From Vibrio penaeicida (lineage in GTDB: Bacteria; Pseudomonadota; Gammaproteobacteria; Enterobacterales; Vibrionaceae), in contig NZ_AP025144.1 in the NCBI RefSeq assembly GCF_019977755.1, positions 3,782,001-3,846,000 of the forward strand: a DNA stretch of 64,000 nt, in the 5' to 3' direction. The number at the start of each line of letters is the position of its first letter. Position 1 is the first letter of the stretch. The notes under the pieces were generated by a model that saw only the letters and a list, made by a program, of their open reading frames with translations, was not told the origin of the DNA and made no database searches. Below are positions 32,352 through 40,767 of the stretch, one piece after another. The translations under genes were made by a program, and so were the position numbers.

Positions 32352-32888
32352 GTGGCAAATAAAGATTACGTAAGAAGAGGGCGTGGGCAAAAGAAGCCTA
32401 CCAGAAAACAAACATCCAATAAGAAGCCGTGGAAAGCAGGTCTTATCGCCATTTTACTTGCTGGCGGGTTTGGTTATGGGCTTTATATACTCAGCCAAGA
32501 TCCTGAACCACCCAAACCTCAGATTGCTCAGAAACCGAAGAAACCGGTGAGCAAACCTAAACCACTGCCACCACCACCTGAAGAAAAGTGGGAATACGTC
32601 GATTCACTTCCAAAGCGAGAAGTGCAAGTCGAAGCCAAAGAGCAAGTGGTGTCGGAGATTCCATATATAATGCAATGCGGAGCCTATAAAACGCTCGCGC
32701 AAGCAGAAGCACGTAAAGTAGATATAGCCTTTCAAGGCATCAGCAGTAAGATCCGTAAAAAGGAAGGCAGTAGCTGGTATCGTGTCGTGCTCGGACCGTA
32801 TGTTAAAAAACGCGATGCAGAGCGCGATCGTCACAAACTTCAGCGCGCCAAGATAGAGCCTTGTGCCATCTGGAAAGAGTCGCAATAG
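32352..32888 (+). CDS. ftsN: Cell division protein FtsN
   Basis: Late division protein that activates septal peptidoglycan synthesis. It has a basic cytoplasmic N-terminus (DYVRRGRGQKKPTRK), one membrane helix (about 30-47), a proline/lysine-rich linker and a C-terminal SPOR domain (YIMQCGAYKTLAQAEARKVDIAF ... YRVVLGPYVKKRDAERDRHKLQ) that binds denuded glycan. At 178 aa it is much shorter than E. coli FtsN (319 aa) because the linker is short. The start is GTG with a weak ribosome binding site. Confidence 0.93.
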   Translation: MANKDYVRRGRGQKKPTRKQTSNKKPWKAGLIAILLAGGFGYGLYILSQDPEPPKPQIAQKPKKPVSKPKPLPPPPEEKWEYVDSLPKREVQVEAKEQVVSEIPYIMQCGAYKTLAQAEARKVDIAFQGISSKIRKKEGSSWYRVVLGPYVKKRDAERDRHKLQRAKIEPCAIWKESQ

Positions 32889-32914
32889 AACACTGCGTTC
32901 ATGACTAAATTCAC

Positions 32915-32942
32915 AAGGGAGCCGTTGGCTCCCTTGTTTTTT
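32915..32942 (+). terminator. Terminator after ftsN
   Basis: AAGGGAGCC / GGCTCCCTT stem with GTT loop, followed by GTTTTTTT. Confidence 0.88.
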
Positions 32943-32960
32943 TATCTCCAGCCCTCATAT
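32933..32960 (+). promoter_or_regulatory. Candidate sigma-32 heat-shock promoter for hslVU
   Basis: CTTGTTT (32933-32939) and CCTCATAT (32953-32960) are 13 bp apart. They resemble CTTGAAA-N12-15-CCCCATNT, with seven of eight bases matching at -10. It starts inside the ftsN terminator and would give an mRNA leader of about 30 nt. hslVU is a known sigma-32 operon in E. coli. Confidence 0.55.
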
Positions 32961-32998
32961 CCGAGTTATATCGCGAGCGAATTAATAGGTTAATAAAA

Positions 32999-33535
32999 GT
33001 GACTACTATCGTATCTGTACGCCGAAATAATAAAGTCGTCATCGCCGGAGACGGTCAAGTATCGTTGGGTAACACCGTAATGAAAGGCAACGCAAAGAAA
33101 GTGCGCCGCCTCTACAATAATAAAGTACTAGCTGGATTTGCCGGCGGTACGGCAGACGCCTTCACTCTTTTCGAGAGATTTGAAAGCAAACTGCAAATGC
33201 ATCAAGGTCACCTAACAAAAGCGGCCGTTGAATTGGCAAAAGACTGGCGCAGTGACCGCGCATTAAGAAAACTTGAAGCTCTACTCGCCGTAGCGGATGA
33301 AACAGCCTCGCTTATCATCACTGGTAATGGTGATGTGGTTCAGCCAGAAAACGATCTCATCGCCATTGGCTCTGGTGGTAACTTTGCGCAAGCCGCAGCC
33401 ACTGCTCTGCTCGAAAATACAGAGTTAGACGCCCGTGAAATCGCTGAAAAATCGCTGAAAATTGCTGGTGATATTTGTGTTTTCACCAACCACCATCATA
33501 CCGTTGAAGAACTCGACACCGCGGCGCAAGAATAA
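32999..33535 (+). CDS. hslV: ATP-dependent protease peptidase subunit HslV
   Basis: Proteasome-like threonine peptidase of the cytoplasmic HslUV protease. The start is GTG, and after Met removal the N-terminus is TTIVSVRR, placing the catalytic Thr first. [22 protein letters not shown] and the [15 protein letters not shown] segment are conserved. The product is 178 aa. The hslU start is 13 bp downstream. Confidence 0.96.
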   Translation: MTTIVSVRRNNKVVIAGDGQVSLGNTVMKGNAKKVRRLYNNKVLAGFAGGTADAFTLFERFESKLQMHQGHLTKAAVELAKDWRSDRALRKLEALLAVADETASLIITGNGDVVQPENDLIAIGSGGNFAQAAATALLENTELDAREIAEKSLKIAGDICVFTNHHHTVEELDTAAQE

Positions 33536-33548
33536 TAAGGATTACCCT

Positions 33549-34880
33549 ATGTCTGAAATGACACCTAGAGAAATTGTTCACGAATTAAATCGTCATATCA
33601 TCGGTCAAGACAAAGCCAAGCGCGCTGTAGCCATTGCGCTTCGTAACCGCTGGCGTCGAATGCAGCTCGAAGAAAGCTTGCGAGCTGAAGTCACCCCAAA
33701 GAACATCTTAATGATCGGCCCAACGGGTGTGGGTAAAACAGAAATTGCTCGCCGCCTAGCTAAGTTAGCCAATGCTCCGTTCATGAAAGTAGAAGCAACG
33801 AAATTCACAGAAGTAGGCTATGTCGGCAAAGAAGTCGAAACCATTATCCGTGATTTGACCGACGTTGCGATCAAAATGACGCATCAGCAAGCGATGGAAA
33901 AAGTAAAATTCCGCGCGGAAGAACAAGCTGAAGAACGCATTCTGGATGCATTGCTTCCTCCACCACGTGAAGGCTGGGGTTCAAGCGAGAACACAGAAGA
34001 TAAGTCCAATACTCGTCAAGTTTTCCGCAAGAAGCTGCGTGAAGGCAAGCTAGACGACAAAGAGATCGACATTGAAGTGGCTGCGCCTCAAATGGGCGTG
34101 GAAATCATGGCTCCTCCTGGTATGGAAGAGATGACCAACCAACTTCAAGGCATGTTCCAGAACCTTGCAGGCGATACCAAGAAAAGCCGCAAGATGAAGA
34201 TCAAAGACGCATTTAAAGCGCTAGCTGAAGAAGAAGCCGCGAAACTCGTCAACCAAGAAGAACTGAAAGAACAAGCCATCTATAACGTAGAAAATAATGG
34301 CATTGTCTTCATTGATGAAATTGACAAAATCTGTAAACGTGGCGAGAGCTCCGGTCCAGATGTGTCTCGCGAAGGTGTCCAGCGCGATCTGCTTCCTTTG
34401 ATCGAAGGTAGCACGGTGTCGACCAAGCACGGCATGGTAAAAACAGACCATATTCTGTTTGTCGCGTCCGGCGCATTCCAAGTAGCGAAGCCATCCGATC
34501 TGATCCCAGAACTGCAAGGTCGTCTACCTATTCGTGTTGAGCTAGAAGCCCTAACAAGCGAAGACTTCAAACGCATTCTAACCGAACCTAAAGCTTCTCT
34601 GACTGAGCAATATTCCGCGCTAATGGCGACGGAGTCTGTCGATGTGAGCTTTACTGAAGACGGCATCTCACAGATTGCTGACGCAGCATGGCAAGTCAAC
34701 GAAACCACAGAAAATATCGGTGCCCGACGTTTGCATACCGTAATGGAGCGCTTGATGGAAGAGATCTCATTTGAAGCCACTGAGAAAGGTGGAAGTGCAG
34801 TGACAATTGATTCCGCCTACGTGCAATCCAAGTTAGGTGAATTTGTAGAAGACGAAGATTTAAGCCGATTCATTCTATAA
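33549..34880 (+). CDS. hslU: ATP-dependent protease ATPase subunit HslU
   Basis: AAA+ unfoldase that feeds substrates to HslV. Walker A is [14 protein letters not shown] near residue 60, the pore motif [18 protein letters not shown] follows, an intermediate domain spans about 110-240, then Walker [10 protein letters not shown] and the sensor region [20 protein letters not shown]. It ends SRFIL, the C-terminal tail that docks into HslV. The start at 33549 follows AAGGATTACCCT and gives 443 aa, as in E. coli. Confidence 0.97.
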   Translation: MSEMTPREIVHELNRHIIGQDKAKRAVAIALRNRWRRMQLEESLRAEVTPKNILMIGPTGVGKTEIARRLAKLANAPFMKVEATKFTEVGYVGKEVETIIRDLTDVAIKMTHQQAMEKVKFRAEEQAEERILDALLPPPREGWGSSENTEDKSNTRQVFRKKLREGKLDDKEIDIEVAAPQMGVEIMAPPGMEEMTNQLQGMFQNLAGDTKKSRKMKIKDAFKALAEEEAAKLVNQEELKEQAIYNVENNGIVFIDEIDKICKRGESSGPDVSREGVQRDLLPLIEGSTVSTKHGMVKTDHILFVASGAFQVAKPSDLIPELQGRLPIRVELEALTSEDFKRILTEPKASLTEQYSALMATESVDVSFTEDGISQIADAAWQVNETTENIGARRLHTVMERLMEEISFEATEKGGSAVTIDSAYVQSKLGEFVEDEDLSRFIL

Positions 34881-34903
34881 ACATCCCGTATTTGATATAA
34901 AAC

Positions 34904-34931
34904 AAGCCCGCCGCACTTAAGCGGGCTTTTT
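34904..34931 (+). terminator. Terminator after hslVU
   Basis: AAGCCCGC / GCGGGCTT stem, 9-base loop, then five T. Confidence 0.85.
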
Positions 34932-34992
34932 GTATTCACCATTTCAAAGTCGTTGTTATACTGGATGCAAATCGAGCAACGACGTACGAAGC

Positions 34993-35910
34993 ATGAGACA
35001 ATCTTTAAGTGCATGGCTGGGCGCCGCTCGCCCCAAAACACTGCCTTTGGCCTTTGCCTCTATCGCAACAGGCAGCAGCCTAGCTTTATTCAATGGTCAT
35101 TTTTCTCTTCCTGTAATGCTGCTAGCCTTACTGACGGCGATTCTGTTACAGATACTCTCCAACTTAGCCAACGATTATGGTGACGCTCAAAAAGGCACTG
35201 ACAACGAAGACAGAATAGGTCCTATGCGCGCGATCCAATCGGGTGCTGTCGATGCAAAAACCATGAGAAATGCCATTATCATCAATATTGTTCTCACGAT
35301 ACTGTCTGGTCTCGCTCTCATTTTTTATGCTCTGCAATCCCCCACCAGCATTGCCGCATTTCTAGCACTGGGGTTGCTCGCTATAGTAGCTGCCATCGCC
35401 TATACGGTGGGTAACAAGCCTTATGGTTATATCGGTTTAGGGGATCTTTCGGTGTTCATCTTCTTTGGGCTACTTGGCGTTGCTGGCACCTTTTTTCTTC
35501 ATACTGGTTTTATTGATGCCACCATTTTCCTCCCTTCGATTGGTTGTGGGCTCTTGGCCGTGGCTGTCCTTAACATCAACAACATGAGGGACATCGACAA
35601 CGATGCCGCTTGTGGCAAACGCACGATGGCGGTTCGTCTTGGCGCTCAACGTGCAAAACGCTACCACATGTTGTTGTTAGCTGGCGGAACGGTCCCCTTC
35701 ATAGCATTTTTAGCTTTACAGAGCACTGCATTAGCTTGGGGGTTGAGTATGTTGCTAGCCGTATTATTTGTGGTCAATCATGGCAGAGCGGTACTTGCTG
35801 CCTCTTCCCCAACGGAACTGGCGCCCATGATGCCCGTCATTGTTAAATGTGCCTTGATAACTAACCTCTTATTCTCAATCGTGATCACGGGTCAAACTCT
35901 GATGACTTAA
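34993..35910 (+). CDS. menA: 1,4-Dihydroxy-2-naphthoate octaprenyltransferase MenA
   Basis: Integral membrane UbiA-family prenyltransferase that attaches the polyprenyl tail in menaquinone synthesis. The first Asp-rich motif is [15 protein letters not shown] and the second [15 protein letters not shown]. About eight hydrophobic segments are visible. The start at 34993 ([20 protein letters not shown]) gives 305 aa and matches the family. The longer frame begins inside the preceding terminator region. A 14-bp palindrome GTCATTGCAATGAC (35920-35933) lies just past the stop. Confidence 0.94.
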   Translation: MRQSLSAWLGAARPKTLPLAFASIATGSSLALFNGHFSLPVMLLALLTAILLQILSNLANDYGDAQKGTDNEDRIGPMRAIQSGAVDAKTMRNAIIINIVLTILSGLALIFYALQSPTSIAAFLALGLLAIVAAIAYTVGNKPYGYIGLGDLSVFIFFGLLGVAGTFFLHTGFIDATIFLPSIGCGLLAVAVLNINNMRDIDNDAACGKRTMAVRLGAQRAKRYHMLLLAGGTVPFIAFLALQSTALAWGLSMLLAVLFVVNHGRAVLAASSPTELAPMMPVIVKCALITNLLFSIVITGQTLMT

Positions 35911-35987
35911 TTGAGCCTTGTCATTGCAATGACTTACTAGGCATATATACTCGAATACAGAACTGCGTAACAGAAGACGACTTGCTT

Positions 35988-36512
35988 ATGGAATACAACA
36001 CCTCAGCACTATGCGATATCTACTTGGATCAAGTAGATGTAGTGGAACCTATGTTCAGTAATTTTGGTGGTAGTGCCTCGTTCGCGGGTCAGCTTACAAC
36101 CGTGAAATGCTTTGAAGATAACGGCTTAATCAGAAAGGTATTGGAACAAGATGGTGTAGGTCGAGTATTACTCATCGACGGAGGCGGTTCACTACGCCGT
36201 GCTTTAATCGATGCAGATCTGTCGTCTTTAGCAGAAGAAAATGAATGGGAAGGCATTGTGGTTTACGGGTGTGTGCGCGAAGTCGACGAACTCGAAGACA
36301 TGAACATCGGTATCCAAGCCCTCGCCTCTATTCCAGTCGGTGCAGCGCAGCAAAGCGTTGGTGAAATCGATGTTGCCGTCAACTTTGGTGGTGTAACCTT
36401 CCTACCAGAAGATTACCTCTACGCTGATAACACAGGCATCATCATCTCCCAAGAGCCTCTCGACTCCGACTTAGAAAGCGAAGACGACGACTTCTCAGAC
36501 GAAGAAGAATAA
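35988..36512 (+). CDS. rraA: Regulator of ribonuclease E activity A (RraA)
   Basis: Trimeric protein that binds RNase E and slows mRNA decay. It starts [21 protein letters not shown] and contains GGGGSASF-like ([11 protein letters not shown]) and [14 protein letters not shown] segments of the RraA fold. The C-terminus is strongly acidic ([12 protein letters not shown]), about 13 residues longer than the E. coli protein as I recall it. Its position after menA is conserved in enterobacteria. Confidence 0.93.
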   Translation: MEYNTSALCDIYLDQVDVVEPMFSNFGGSASFAGQLTTVKCFEDNGLIRKVLEQDGVGRVLLIDGGGSLRRALIDADLSSLAEENEWEGIVVYGCVREVDELEDMNIGIQALASIPVGAAQQSVGEIDVAVNFGGVTFLPEDYLYADNTGIIISQEPLDSDLESEDDDFSDEEE

Positions 36513-36541
36513 ACAAGTCTCTTCACCCTAGCACTCATACC

Positions 36542-36569
36542 AAAAAAGCAGCCATCGGCTGCTTTTTTG
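36542..36569. terminator. Terminator after rraA, possibly shared with zapB
   Basis: AAAAAAGCAGCC / GGCTGCTTTTTT with ATC loop is symmetric, so it can stop rraA transcription and read-through from zapB on the other strand. Confidence 0.88.
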
Positions 36570-36592
36570 TATTCTTGAATTTCTATAGTTTC

Positions 36593-36613
36593 CTACACAG
36601 TACGCTTGTGTAG
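36593..36613. repeat. Inverted repeat between rraA and zapB
   Basis: CTACACA and TGTGTAG flank a 7-base loop. No T run follows, so it does not look like an ordinary terminator. Confidence 0.35.
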
Positions 36614-36698
36614 TTCTAGGAGGGGGCGCGGAATTTATAAGCATAAATGAGCACCACCGACAACGAAATACGCGAGCGTACGCCGTAGGAAAAAGAAA

Positions 36699-36941
36699 TT
36701 ATTCTACGTCGTCCATCTTCCCAAGAAGATTACGAATACGCTCCTGCCACGCAGTGTGCTCTTCACGCATCTTAATGTTTTGTGACTCTAACTCTTCACG
36801 GTTGCTTTTCAGCTCGTTTGCTTCGGAATTAAGTTGAGCGTTTTGCTCTTTCAATTCTTCCACTTCCATTTGTAGAAGTGCGATAGTATCAACTGCGGTT
36901 TGGATTTTTACTTCTAGCTGCTCTAGGACTTCTAAAGACAT
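36699..36941 (-). CDS. zapB: Cell division protein ZapB
   Basis: Small coiled-coil protein that thickens the Z-ring by binding ZapA and MatP. The 80 aa product is coiled coil almost end to end (MSLEVLEQLEVKIQTAVDTI..., heptads of Leu with Glu/Lys/Asn). The start at 36941 follows AGGTGG and matches the E. coli length (81). A longer frame adds 16 residues without similarity. It is divergent from glpX, as in E. coli. Confidence 0.94.
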   Translation of the reverse strand: MSLEVLEQLEVKIQTAVDTIALLQMEVEELKEQNAQLNSEANELKSNREELESQNIKMREEHTAWQERIRNLLGKMDDVE

Positions 36942-37169
36942 GTTAGCCACCTGTTTATTTTGATTCAGTCTGCGTGAATGAAAGTTCACAAATTACCTCA
37001 CATTCTACTCAGCATCTTTGATAGACACACGTTCAAAATTGGTGATCTATGCTCGGTTGGTTAAAAAAAAGTCGATATTTAACCAAATCTTGACGTTCGT
37101 TATTAATATCTACAAATATACCGTCAAAAATTGATGCTGGGCAATCGACACTGGATTTCAAAGGCAAAA

Positions 37170-37185
37170 TCGCAAACGTTTGAAT
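37170..37185. promoter_or_regulatory. PurR/LacI-type operator candidate upstream of glpX
   Basis: CAAACGTTTG is a perfect 10-bp palindrome inside TCGCAAACGTTTGAAT, which resembles the PurR consensus ACGCAAACGTTTTCGT. An extended -10 (TGATAGAAT) lies about 10 bp downstream, so a bound repressor would overlap the -35. The rest of the 305-bp zapB-glpX gap shows no gene. Confidence 0.5.
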
Positions 37186-37246
37186 GGGGCTGTGATAGAA
37201 TCGCCGCCAATTATTTCTCTAATTTTGTTTGGTATCTGGAGTCCAC

Positions 37247-38254
37247 ATGAAACGCGATTTGGCGATGGCATTTTCCCGAGTAACTGAAGGCGCAGCACTG
37301 GCTGGCTATAAATGGCTTGGTCGAGGCGACAAAAACGCCGCTGATGGTGCCGCTGTTGAAGTTATGCGTGCCCTTCTCAATAAAACTGACATCTCTGGTG
37401 AGATTGTTATCGGGGAAGGTGAGATTGATGATGCTCCTATGCTTTACATTGGTGAAAGTGTTGGCGTTGGCGGTGATGCCGTGGATATCGCGGTTGACCC
37501 AATCGAAGGCACTCGCATGACTGCAATGGGGCAATCAAATGCACTCGCGGTACTAGCCGCTGGTGAAAAAGGCAGCTTTTTGAAAGCGCCTGACATGTAC
37601 ATGGAAAAATTGGTTGTGGGTCCGGGTGCAAAAGGGGTAATTGACCTAAGCAAGCCTTTGGCTGAAAACCTAACGAACATCGCTGCCGCTCTAGGGAAAA
37701 CACTGGATACATTAACCGTAACCACATTAGCCAAGCCTCGCCACGATGCGGTGATTGCTGAAATGCAACAGATGGGTATTCGTGTATTCGCCGTGCCGGA
37801 TGGTGATGTTGCCGCATCCATTCTAACGTGCATGCCAAATAGCGAAGTGGATGTCATGTACTGCATTGGTGGCGCACCGGAAGGCGTAGTATCAGCAGCA
37901 GTTATTCGCGCCCTAGATGGTGATATGCACGGCCGCTTACTACCACGTCACGAAGTCAAAGGCGATACTCCAGAAAACAGAGCTCATGGCGAAAAAGAGC
38001 TAGAACGCTGTAAAGAAATGGGCGTTACTGCTGGCATTGTTTTGCGCATGGAAGATATGGCGCGCAGCGACAATGTGGTCTTTTCCGCAACCGGTATTAC
38101 CAAAGGCGATCTGCTTGAAGGAATTTCTCGTCAAGGGAATATCGCCACGACCGAAACACTATTAATTCGAGGTCGTTGTCGTACGATTCGCCGTATTCAG
38201 TCTACTCACTATCTTGATCGTAAAGATGACGAAGTTCGTGACTTTATTCTGTAA
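37247..38254 (+). CDS. glpX: Class II fructose-1,6-bisphosphatase
   Basis: Gluconeogenic phosphatase converting fructose 1,6-bisphosphate to fructose 6-phosphate. It begins MKRDLAMAFSRVTEGAALAGY, with metal and phosphate motifs GEIVIGEGEIDDAPML, VDPIEGTRMTAMGQSNALAV, and the GGAPEGVVSAAVIRALDGD segment. The start at 37247 follows TGGAG and gives 335 aa, close to E. coli GlpX. There are no glpF or glpK genes next to it, so it is a standalone transcript. Confidence 0.95.
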   Translation: MKRDLAMAFSRVTEGAALAGYKWLGRGDKNAADGAAVEVMRALLNKTDISGEIVIGEGEIDDAPMLYIGESVGVGGDAVDIAVDPIEGTRMTAMGQSNALAVLAAGEKGSFLKAPDMYMEKLVVGPGAKGVIDLSKPLAENLTNIAAALGKTLDTLTVTTLAKPRHDAVIAEMQQMGIRVFAVPDGDVAASILTCMPNSEVDVMYCIGGAPEGVVSAAVIRALDGDMHGRLLPRHEVKGDTPENRAHGEKELERCKEMGVTAGIVLRMEDMARSDNVVFSATGITKGDLLEGISRQGNIATTETLLIRGRCRTIRRIQSTHYLDRKDDEVRDFIL

Positions 38255-38274
38255 GCGATAATCATATTGTCATT

Positions 38275-38300
38275 AGCGCAGCCTTGGCTGCGCTTTTTGT
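38275..38300 (+). terminator. Terminator after glpX
   Basis: AGCGCAGCC / GGCTGCGCT hairpin followed by five T, 20 bp past the stop. Confidence 0.88.
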
Positions 38301-38401
38301 TTTAAGACTCATCCTTTAGCAAAGTAACCGACAGTTAATCAAGAGTTTGCTTTATTAACCTCATACCTCATAATAGTTATCAAGCTAGAGGTAAGGACAA
38401 C

Positions 38402-39019
38402 ATGAAAACCACTGATCGGATTCTGAATAAAATCAAACGTGAAGGCGCTATTACTGCCAAAAAACTTTCACAAGATTTATCCATGACAACGATGGGCGCA
38501 CGCCAACACCTTCAGAGCCTAGAAGACGAAGGGTTCTTAGATTTTGATGATATAAAAGCGAAAGTCGGACGTCCGACCCGCCATTGGTCACTTACCGATA
38601 AAGGTCACGCACAATTCTTTGATGGTCATAGCGACCTAATGATTAATATGATTGATGCTGTAGAGTCTGTCTTTGGAAAAGAAGGGATGGAAAAAGTCAC
38701 GGCAGAACGTGAAGCAACCACACTTCGACAATACCAAACGGCAATGGCGCATTGTAAGACATTGGAAGAAAAGCTAAACGTGCTTACCGAGCTCCGTGAT
38801 AGCGAAGGTTACATGGTTGAACTGCTAAAAAACGAGCTAGGATTTGAACTCATAGAAAATCATTGCCCTATTTGCCGAGCCGCAAAACGGTGCCCCAACC
38901 TCTGCCTATCCGAGCTGAATGTCTTCCGTAAGCTTTTAGGAAAAGACTATTCAGTTACGCGAACCGAACATATCATCCAAGGAAAGCGTCGCTGCAGTTA
39001 TCAAATTAGCCCTCACTAA
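38402..39019 (+). CDS. ArsR/SufR-like transcriptional regulator with C-terminal cysteine cluster
   Basis: A 205 aa regulator. Residues 1-75 are a winged helix (TDRILNKIKREGAITAKKLSQDLSMTTMGARQHLQSLEDEG ... GRPTRHWSLTDKG). The C-terminal part carries HCPICRAAKRCPNLC and a later RRC, five cysteines in 35-40 residues. This layout resembles COG2345-type regulators such as cyanobacterial SufR, which hold an iron-sulfur cluster. The exact spacing differs from what I recall of SufR, so cluster type and targets are unknown. No suf or isc genes are in the window. It stands alone between glpX and a DUF3135 gene. Confidence 0.75.
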   Translation: MKTTDRILNKIKREGAITAKKLSQDLSMTTMGARQHLQSLEDEGFLDFDDIKAKVGRPTRHWSLTDKGHAQFFDGHSDLMINMIDAVESVFGKEGMEKVTAEREATTLRQYQTAMAHCKTLEEKLNVLTELRDSEGYMVELLKNELGFELIENHCPICRAAKRCPNLCLSELNVFRKLLGKDYSVTRTEHIIQGKRRCSYQISPH

Positions 39020-39198
39020 TTTCCCAATCGCATCATAAACTTACGCTGAAAGCTCAATTTGTCGTATTATTTTAAGATTAAAGTTGCATATATCAATAAT
39101 GAGACAGAACAATAATAGAGCAGTTACAGTGCATTTTTTGAGCTAATTTTATCGTATGCTCTGATCATGTGCTGTAACGAAGAAGTAGGAGGGTGCAG

Positions 39199-39528
39199 AT
39201 GGGACGCGCTCAATATGATCAAACTTTACCTCCATTTGAGGAGCTTGTCGCTCTGGCTCAGGATGATCCAGAAGCATTTAATCAATTTCGCCAGAAGATG
39301 TGCGATGAGATGATCACATACGCATCATCTGAAATGCAGCCCCGCTTGCGGGCGCAGCAAACTCACATCGAACGAGTCATTGACCGATGTAAAAATCCAA
39401 CCCATGCCAACGTAGCATTAATGAACGAGCTCACCGCTCAAATTGGTAAATTCCAAGATGCTTTGCATGGCGATATCATTAAGGAATCCGCCGACATTGT
39501 TCCGTTCGACTTAGAACGAAAACAATAG
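39199..39528 (+). CDS. DUF3135-like small cytoplasmic protein
   Basis: A 109 aa soluble, mostly helical protein (QYDQTLPPFEELVALAQDDPEAFNQFRQ, then RLRAQQTHIERVIDRCKNPTHAN). The opening LPPFEEL and the DPEAFNQFR segment match what I recall of DUF3135, found in vibrios and other gammaproteobacteria. It has no known function. The ATG at 39199 sits 6 nt after a perfect AGGAGG, so it should be well translated. It is followed directly by a structured repeat element. Confidence 0.75.
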   Translation: MGRAQYDQTLPPFEELVALAQDDPEAFNQFRQKMCDEMITYASSEMQPRLRAQQTHIERVIDRCKNPTHANVALMNELTAQIGKFQDALHGDIIKESADIVPFDLERKQ

Positions 39529-39575
39529 CTCGAAGTACACTCAAACGAAACTCGCTGAACTCTACACTTTGAAAC

Positions 39576-39835
39576 ATACTCAAACCACCTCAAGATGCTA
39601 GGTTCAGCGAGCATTGCTTGATTTTCAGGCAAGGCACCAATTTGCAGATCTAGTGGTTCTAAATCAAGAATTGGTAACGCAGCATGAAAACCAAGCAAGC
39701 TCGCCCTTGGGAGCTTATCTTCTGTCTCATTTCATCGTCAAAGAACTTGGAAAGGACTCGTCCACTGCGTTCTTCTCCTTGAACTGAAACAGAAGATAGA
39801 GCTCTGAATCCTGCACCTTGAGGTGGTTTGAGTAT
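39576..39835. repeat. Structured repeat family 1, copy A (MITE-like, 260 bp)
   Basis: The ends are exact 19-bp inverted repeats, ATACTCAAACCACCTCAAG and its complement, with weaker pairing continuing inward. Two further inverted pairs lie inside. CGAGCATTGCTTGATTTTC (39609 on) pairs with a segment near 39681-39703. GAGCTTATCTTCTGT pairs with ACAGAAGATAGAGCTC (39790-39805). The whole can fold into a three-way junction. It holds no credible gene. Copy B at 40768-41031 is homologous along its length in the opposite orientation. No target duplication could be established. Confidence 0.85.
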
Positions 39836-39852
39836 AAATTGAGTACAAATAC

Positions 39853-39880
39853 AAAAACGGACCTCCTTCGGTCCGTTTTT
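39853..39880. terminator. Terminator after the DUF805 gene
   Basis: AAAAACGGACC / GGTCCGTTTTT is symmetric and lies 60 bp past the DUF805 stop on the minus strand. It could also end transcription from the left. Confidence 0.85.
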
Positions 39881-39937
39881 CATTGGGCTATTGCATTCGT
39901 TGCGCTTTGCCGCTTTCAATATCGCACGAGGATTGGC

Positions 39938-40366
39938 TTATTTAAGCGGAGGAGCACCATATTGGTTTTCTTTGTCGTCACCTTTCAGCAGACCACATTC
40001 CACAAAAATCCACACCCCCGCCGCCAACGCTAAGATAGAAGCAATCATTTCAAGAGGTGAAGTTTGAATTTCAACGCCTGGCGCTGCAACAGGTACCAAA
40101 ACACGCCCAGCGATAACCGGAATATGTAATGCAAGCCAATACACCGATTTTCCCCTGTCGTGCCAACGTTTTGCGGTAATAGCAAGATCAGGGAAAAGCA
40201 TGAACGCTAGGAAGACGATGGCAATGACATTTCCTAAGTCTGGGAATAATGTCCCTGCACCAAAACTAAAACCAATCACTATCAGATAATAGAACGCATT
40301 CCAGATCCAGAAAACCTGACGCCCGATACGTCCGCGAAAAGAAAACAAGTACTGCTTCATCGACAT
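39938..40366 (-). CDS. DUF805 family inner-membrane protein
   Basis: A 142 aa membrane protein. The signature FSFRGRIGRQVFWIWN near the N-terminus and the central KRWHDRGKSVYWLAL motif are typical of DUF805 (YhaH/YhaI-like) proteins. Three to four hydrophobic segments are visible. The role is unknown. MSMKQYLF and MKQYLF starts are both possible. It follows the isomerase gene on the same strand with an 18-bp gap, so the two are probably cotranscribed. Confidence 0.88.
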   Translation of the reverse strand: MSMKQYLFSFRGRIGRQVFWIWNAFYYLIVIGFSFGAGTLFPDLGNVIAIVFLAFMLFPDLAITAKRWHDRGKSVYWLALHIPVIAGRVLVPVAAPGVEIQTSPLEMIASILALAAGVWIFVECGLLKGDDKENQYGAPPLK

Positions 40367-40383
40367 CTTTTACTTACCTTTGC

Positions 40384-40731
40384 TCAATTGAGCACTTTTT
40401 GAAAACATTTGGTGTCCATATCACGGACATTAATGGTCAAGCTATGAACTTCACTGGCTTGCTGCTGCAATATCTCCATCAACTGACTCGACAACGTGCG
40501 TTTTTGTTCTTCGGTTCTGCCGTCTAACAAATCAAATGTAATGTGAATAAAATCCACCGAATCTTCTTGATCCCCCACCAACCAATGGTGGCAACGCAAA
40601 GCTCGAGACTTTACCGAGGACACTTCAAACAAACCACTGCTGATCGCTGCTTGATGTAAATCTTCCAGCAACAATTGTACATTCACTCGTTCATCGACCG
40701 AATTCGAATACTCCATCACTAAGTTAGGCAT
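40384..40731 (-). CDS. 5-Carboxymethyl-2-hydroxymuconate isomerase-like tautomerase
   Basis: A 115 aa tautomerase-superfamily protein. The start at 40731 is chosen because it yields MPNLVMEYSNSVDE, exposing the catalytic N-terminal Pro after Met removal, as in HpaF/CHMI. The frame continues 18 codons upstream into the terminal repeat of element B, without similarity. The RCHHWLVGDQ and FIHITFDLLDGRTEEQKRTLS segments fit CHMI. No other homoprotocatechuate pathway gene is nearby, so its substrate here is uncertain. Confidence 0.82.
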   Translation of the reverse strand: MPNLVMEYSNSVDERVNVQLLLEDLHQAAISSGLFEVSSVKSRALRCHHWLVGDQEDSVDFIHITFDLLDGRTEEQKRTLSSQLMEILQQQASEVHSLTINVRDMDTKCFQKVLN

Positions 40732-40767
40732 TGCTCGTCCTTGTTCATCTTTCTGTGATTTGGGGTA

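Noticed and set aside
34280..34780. 166-codon open frame on the minus strand
   Set aside because: Antisense to hslU; serine/threonine-rich low-quality translation, no homology I can recognise.
37437..37866. Two overlapping 133-140 codon frames on the minus strand
   Set aside because: Both antisense to glpX and in competing frames; typical shadows of a biased coding gene.
39576..39835. ERIC (enterobacterial repetitive intergenic consensus) element
   Set aside because: Length and terminal sequence do not match the ERIC core as I recall it, so I treat it as a separate family.
39438..39919. Two 86-codon frames across repeat copy A
   Set aside because: They cross the terminal and internal inverted repeats and have no counterpart in copy B, so they are not conserved genes.
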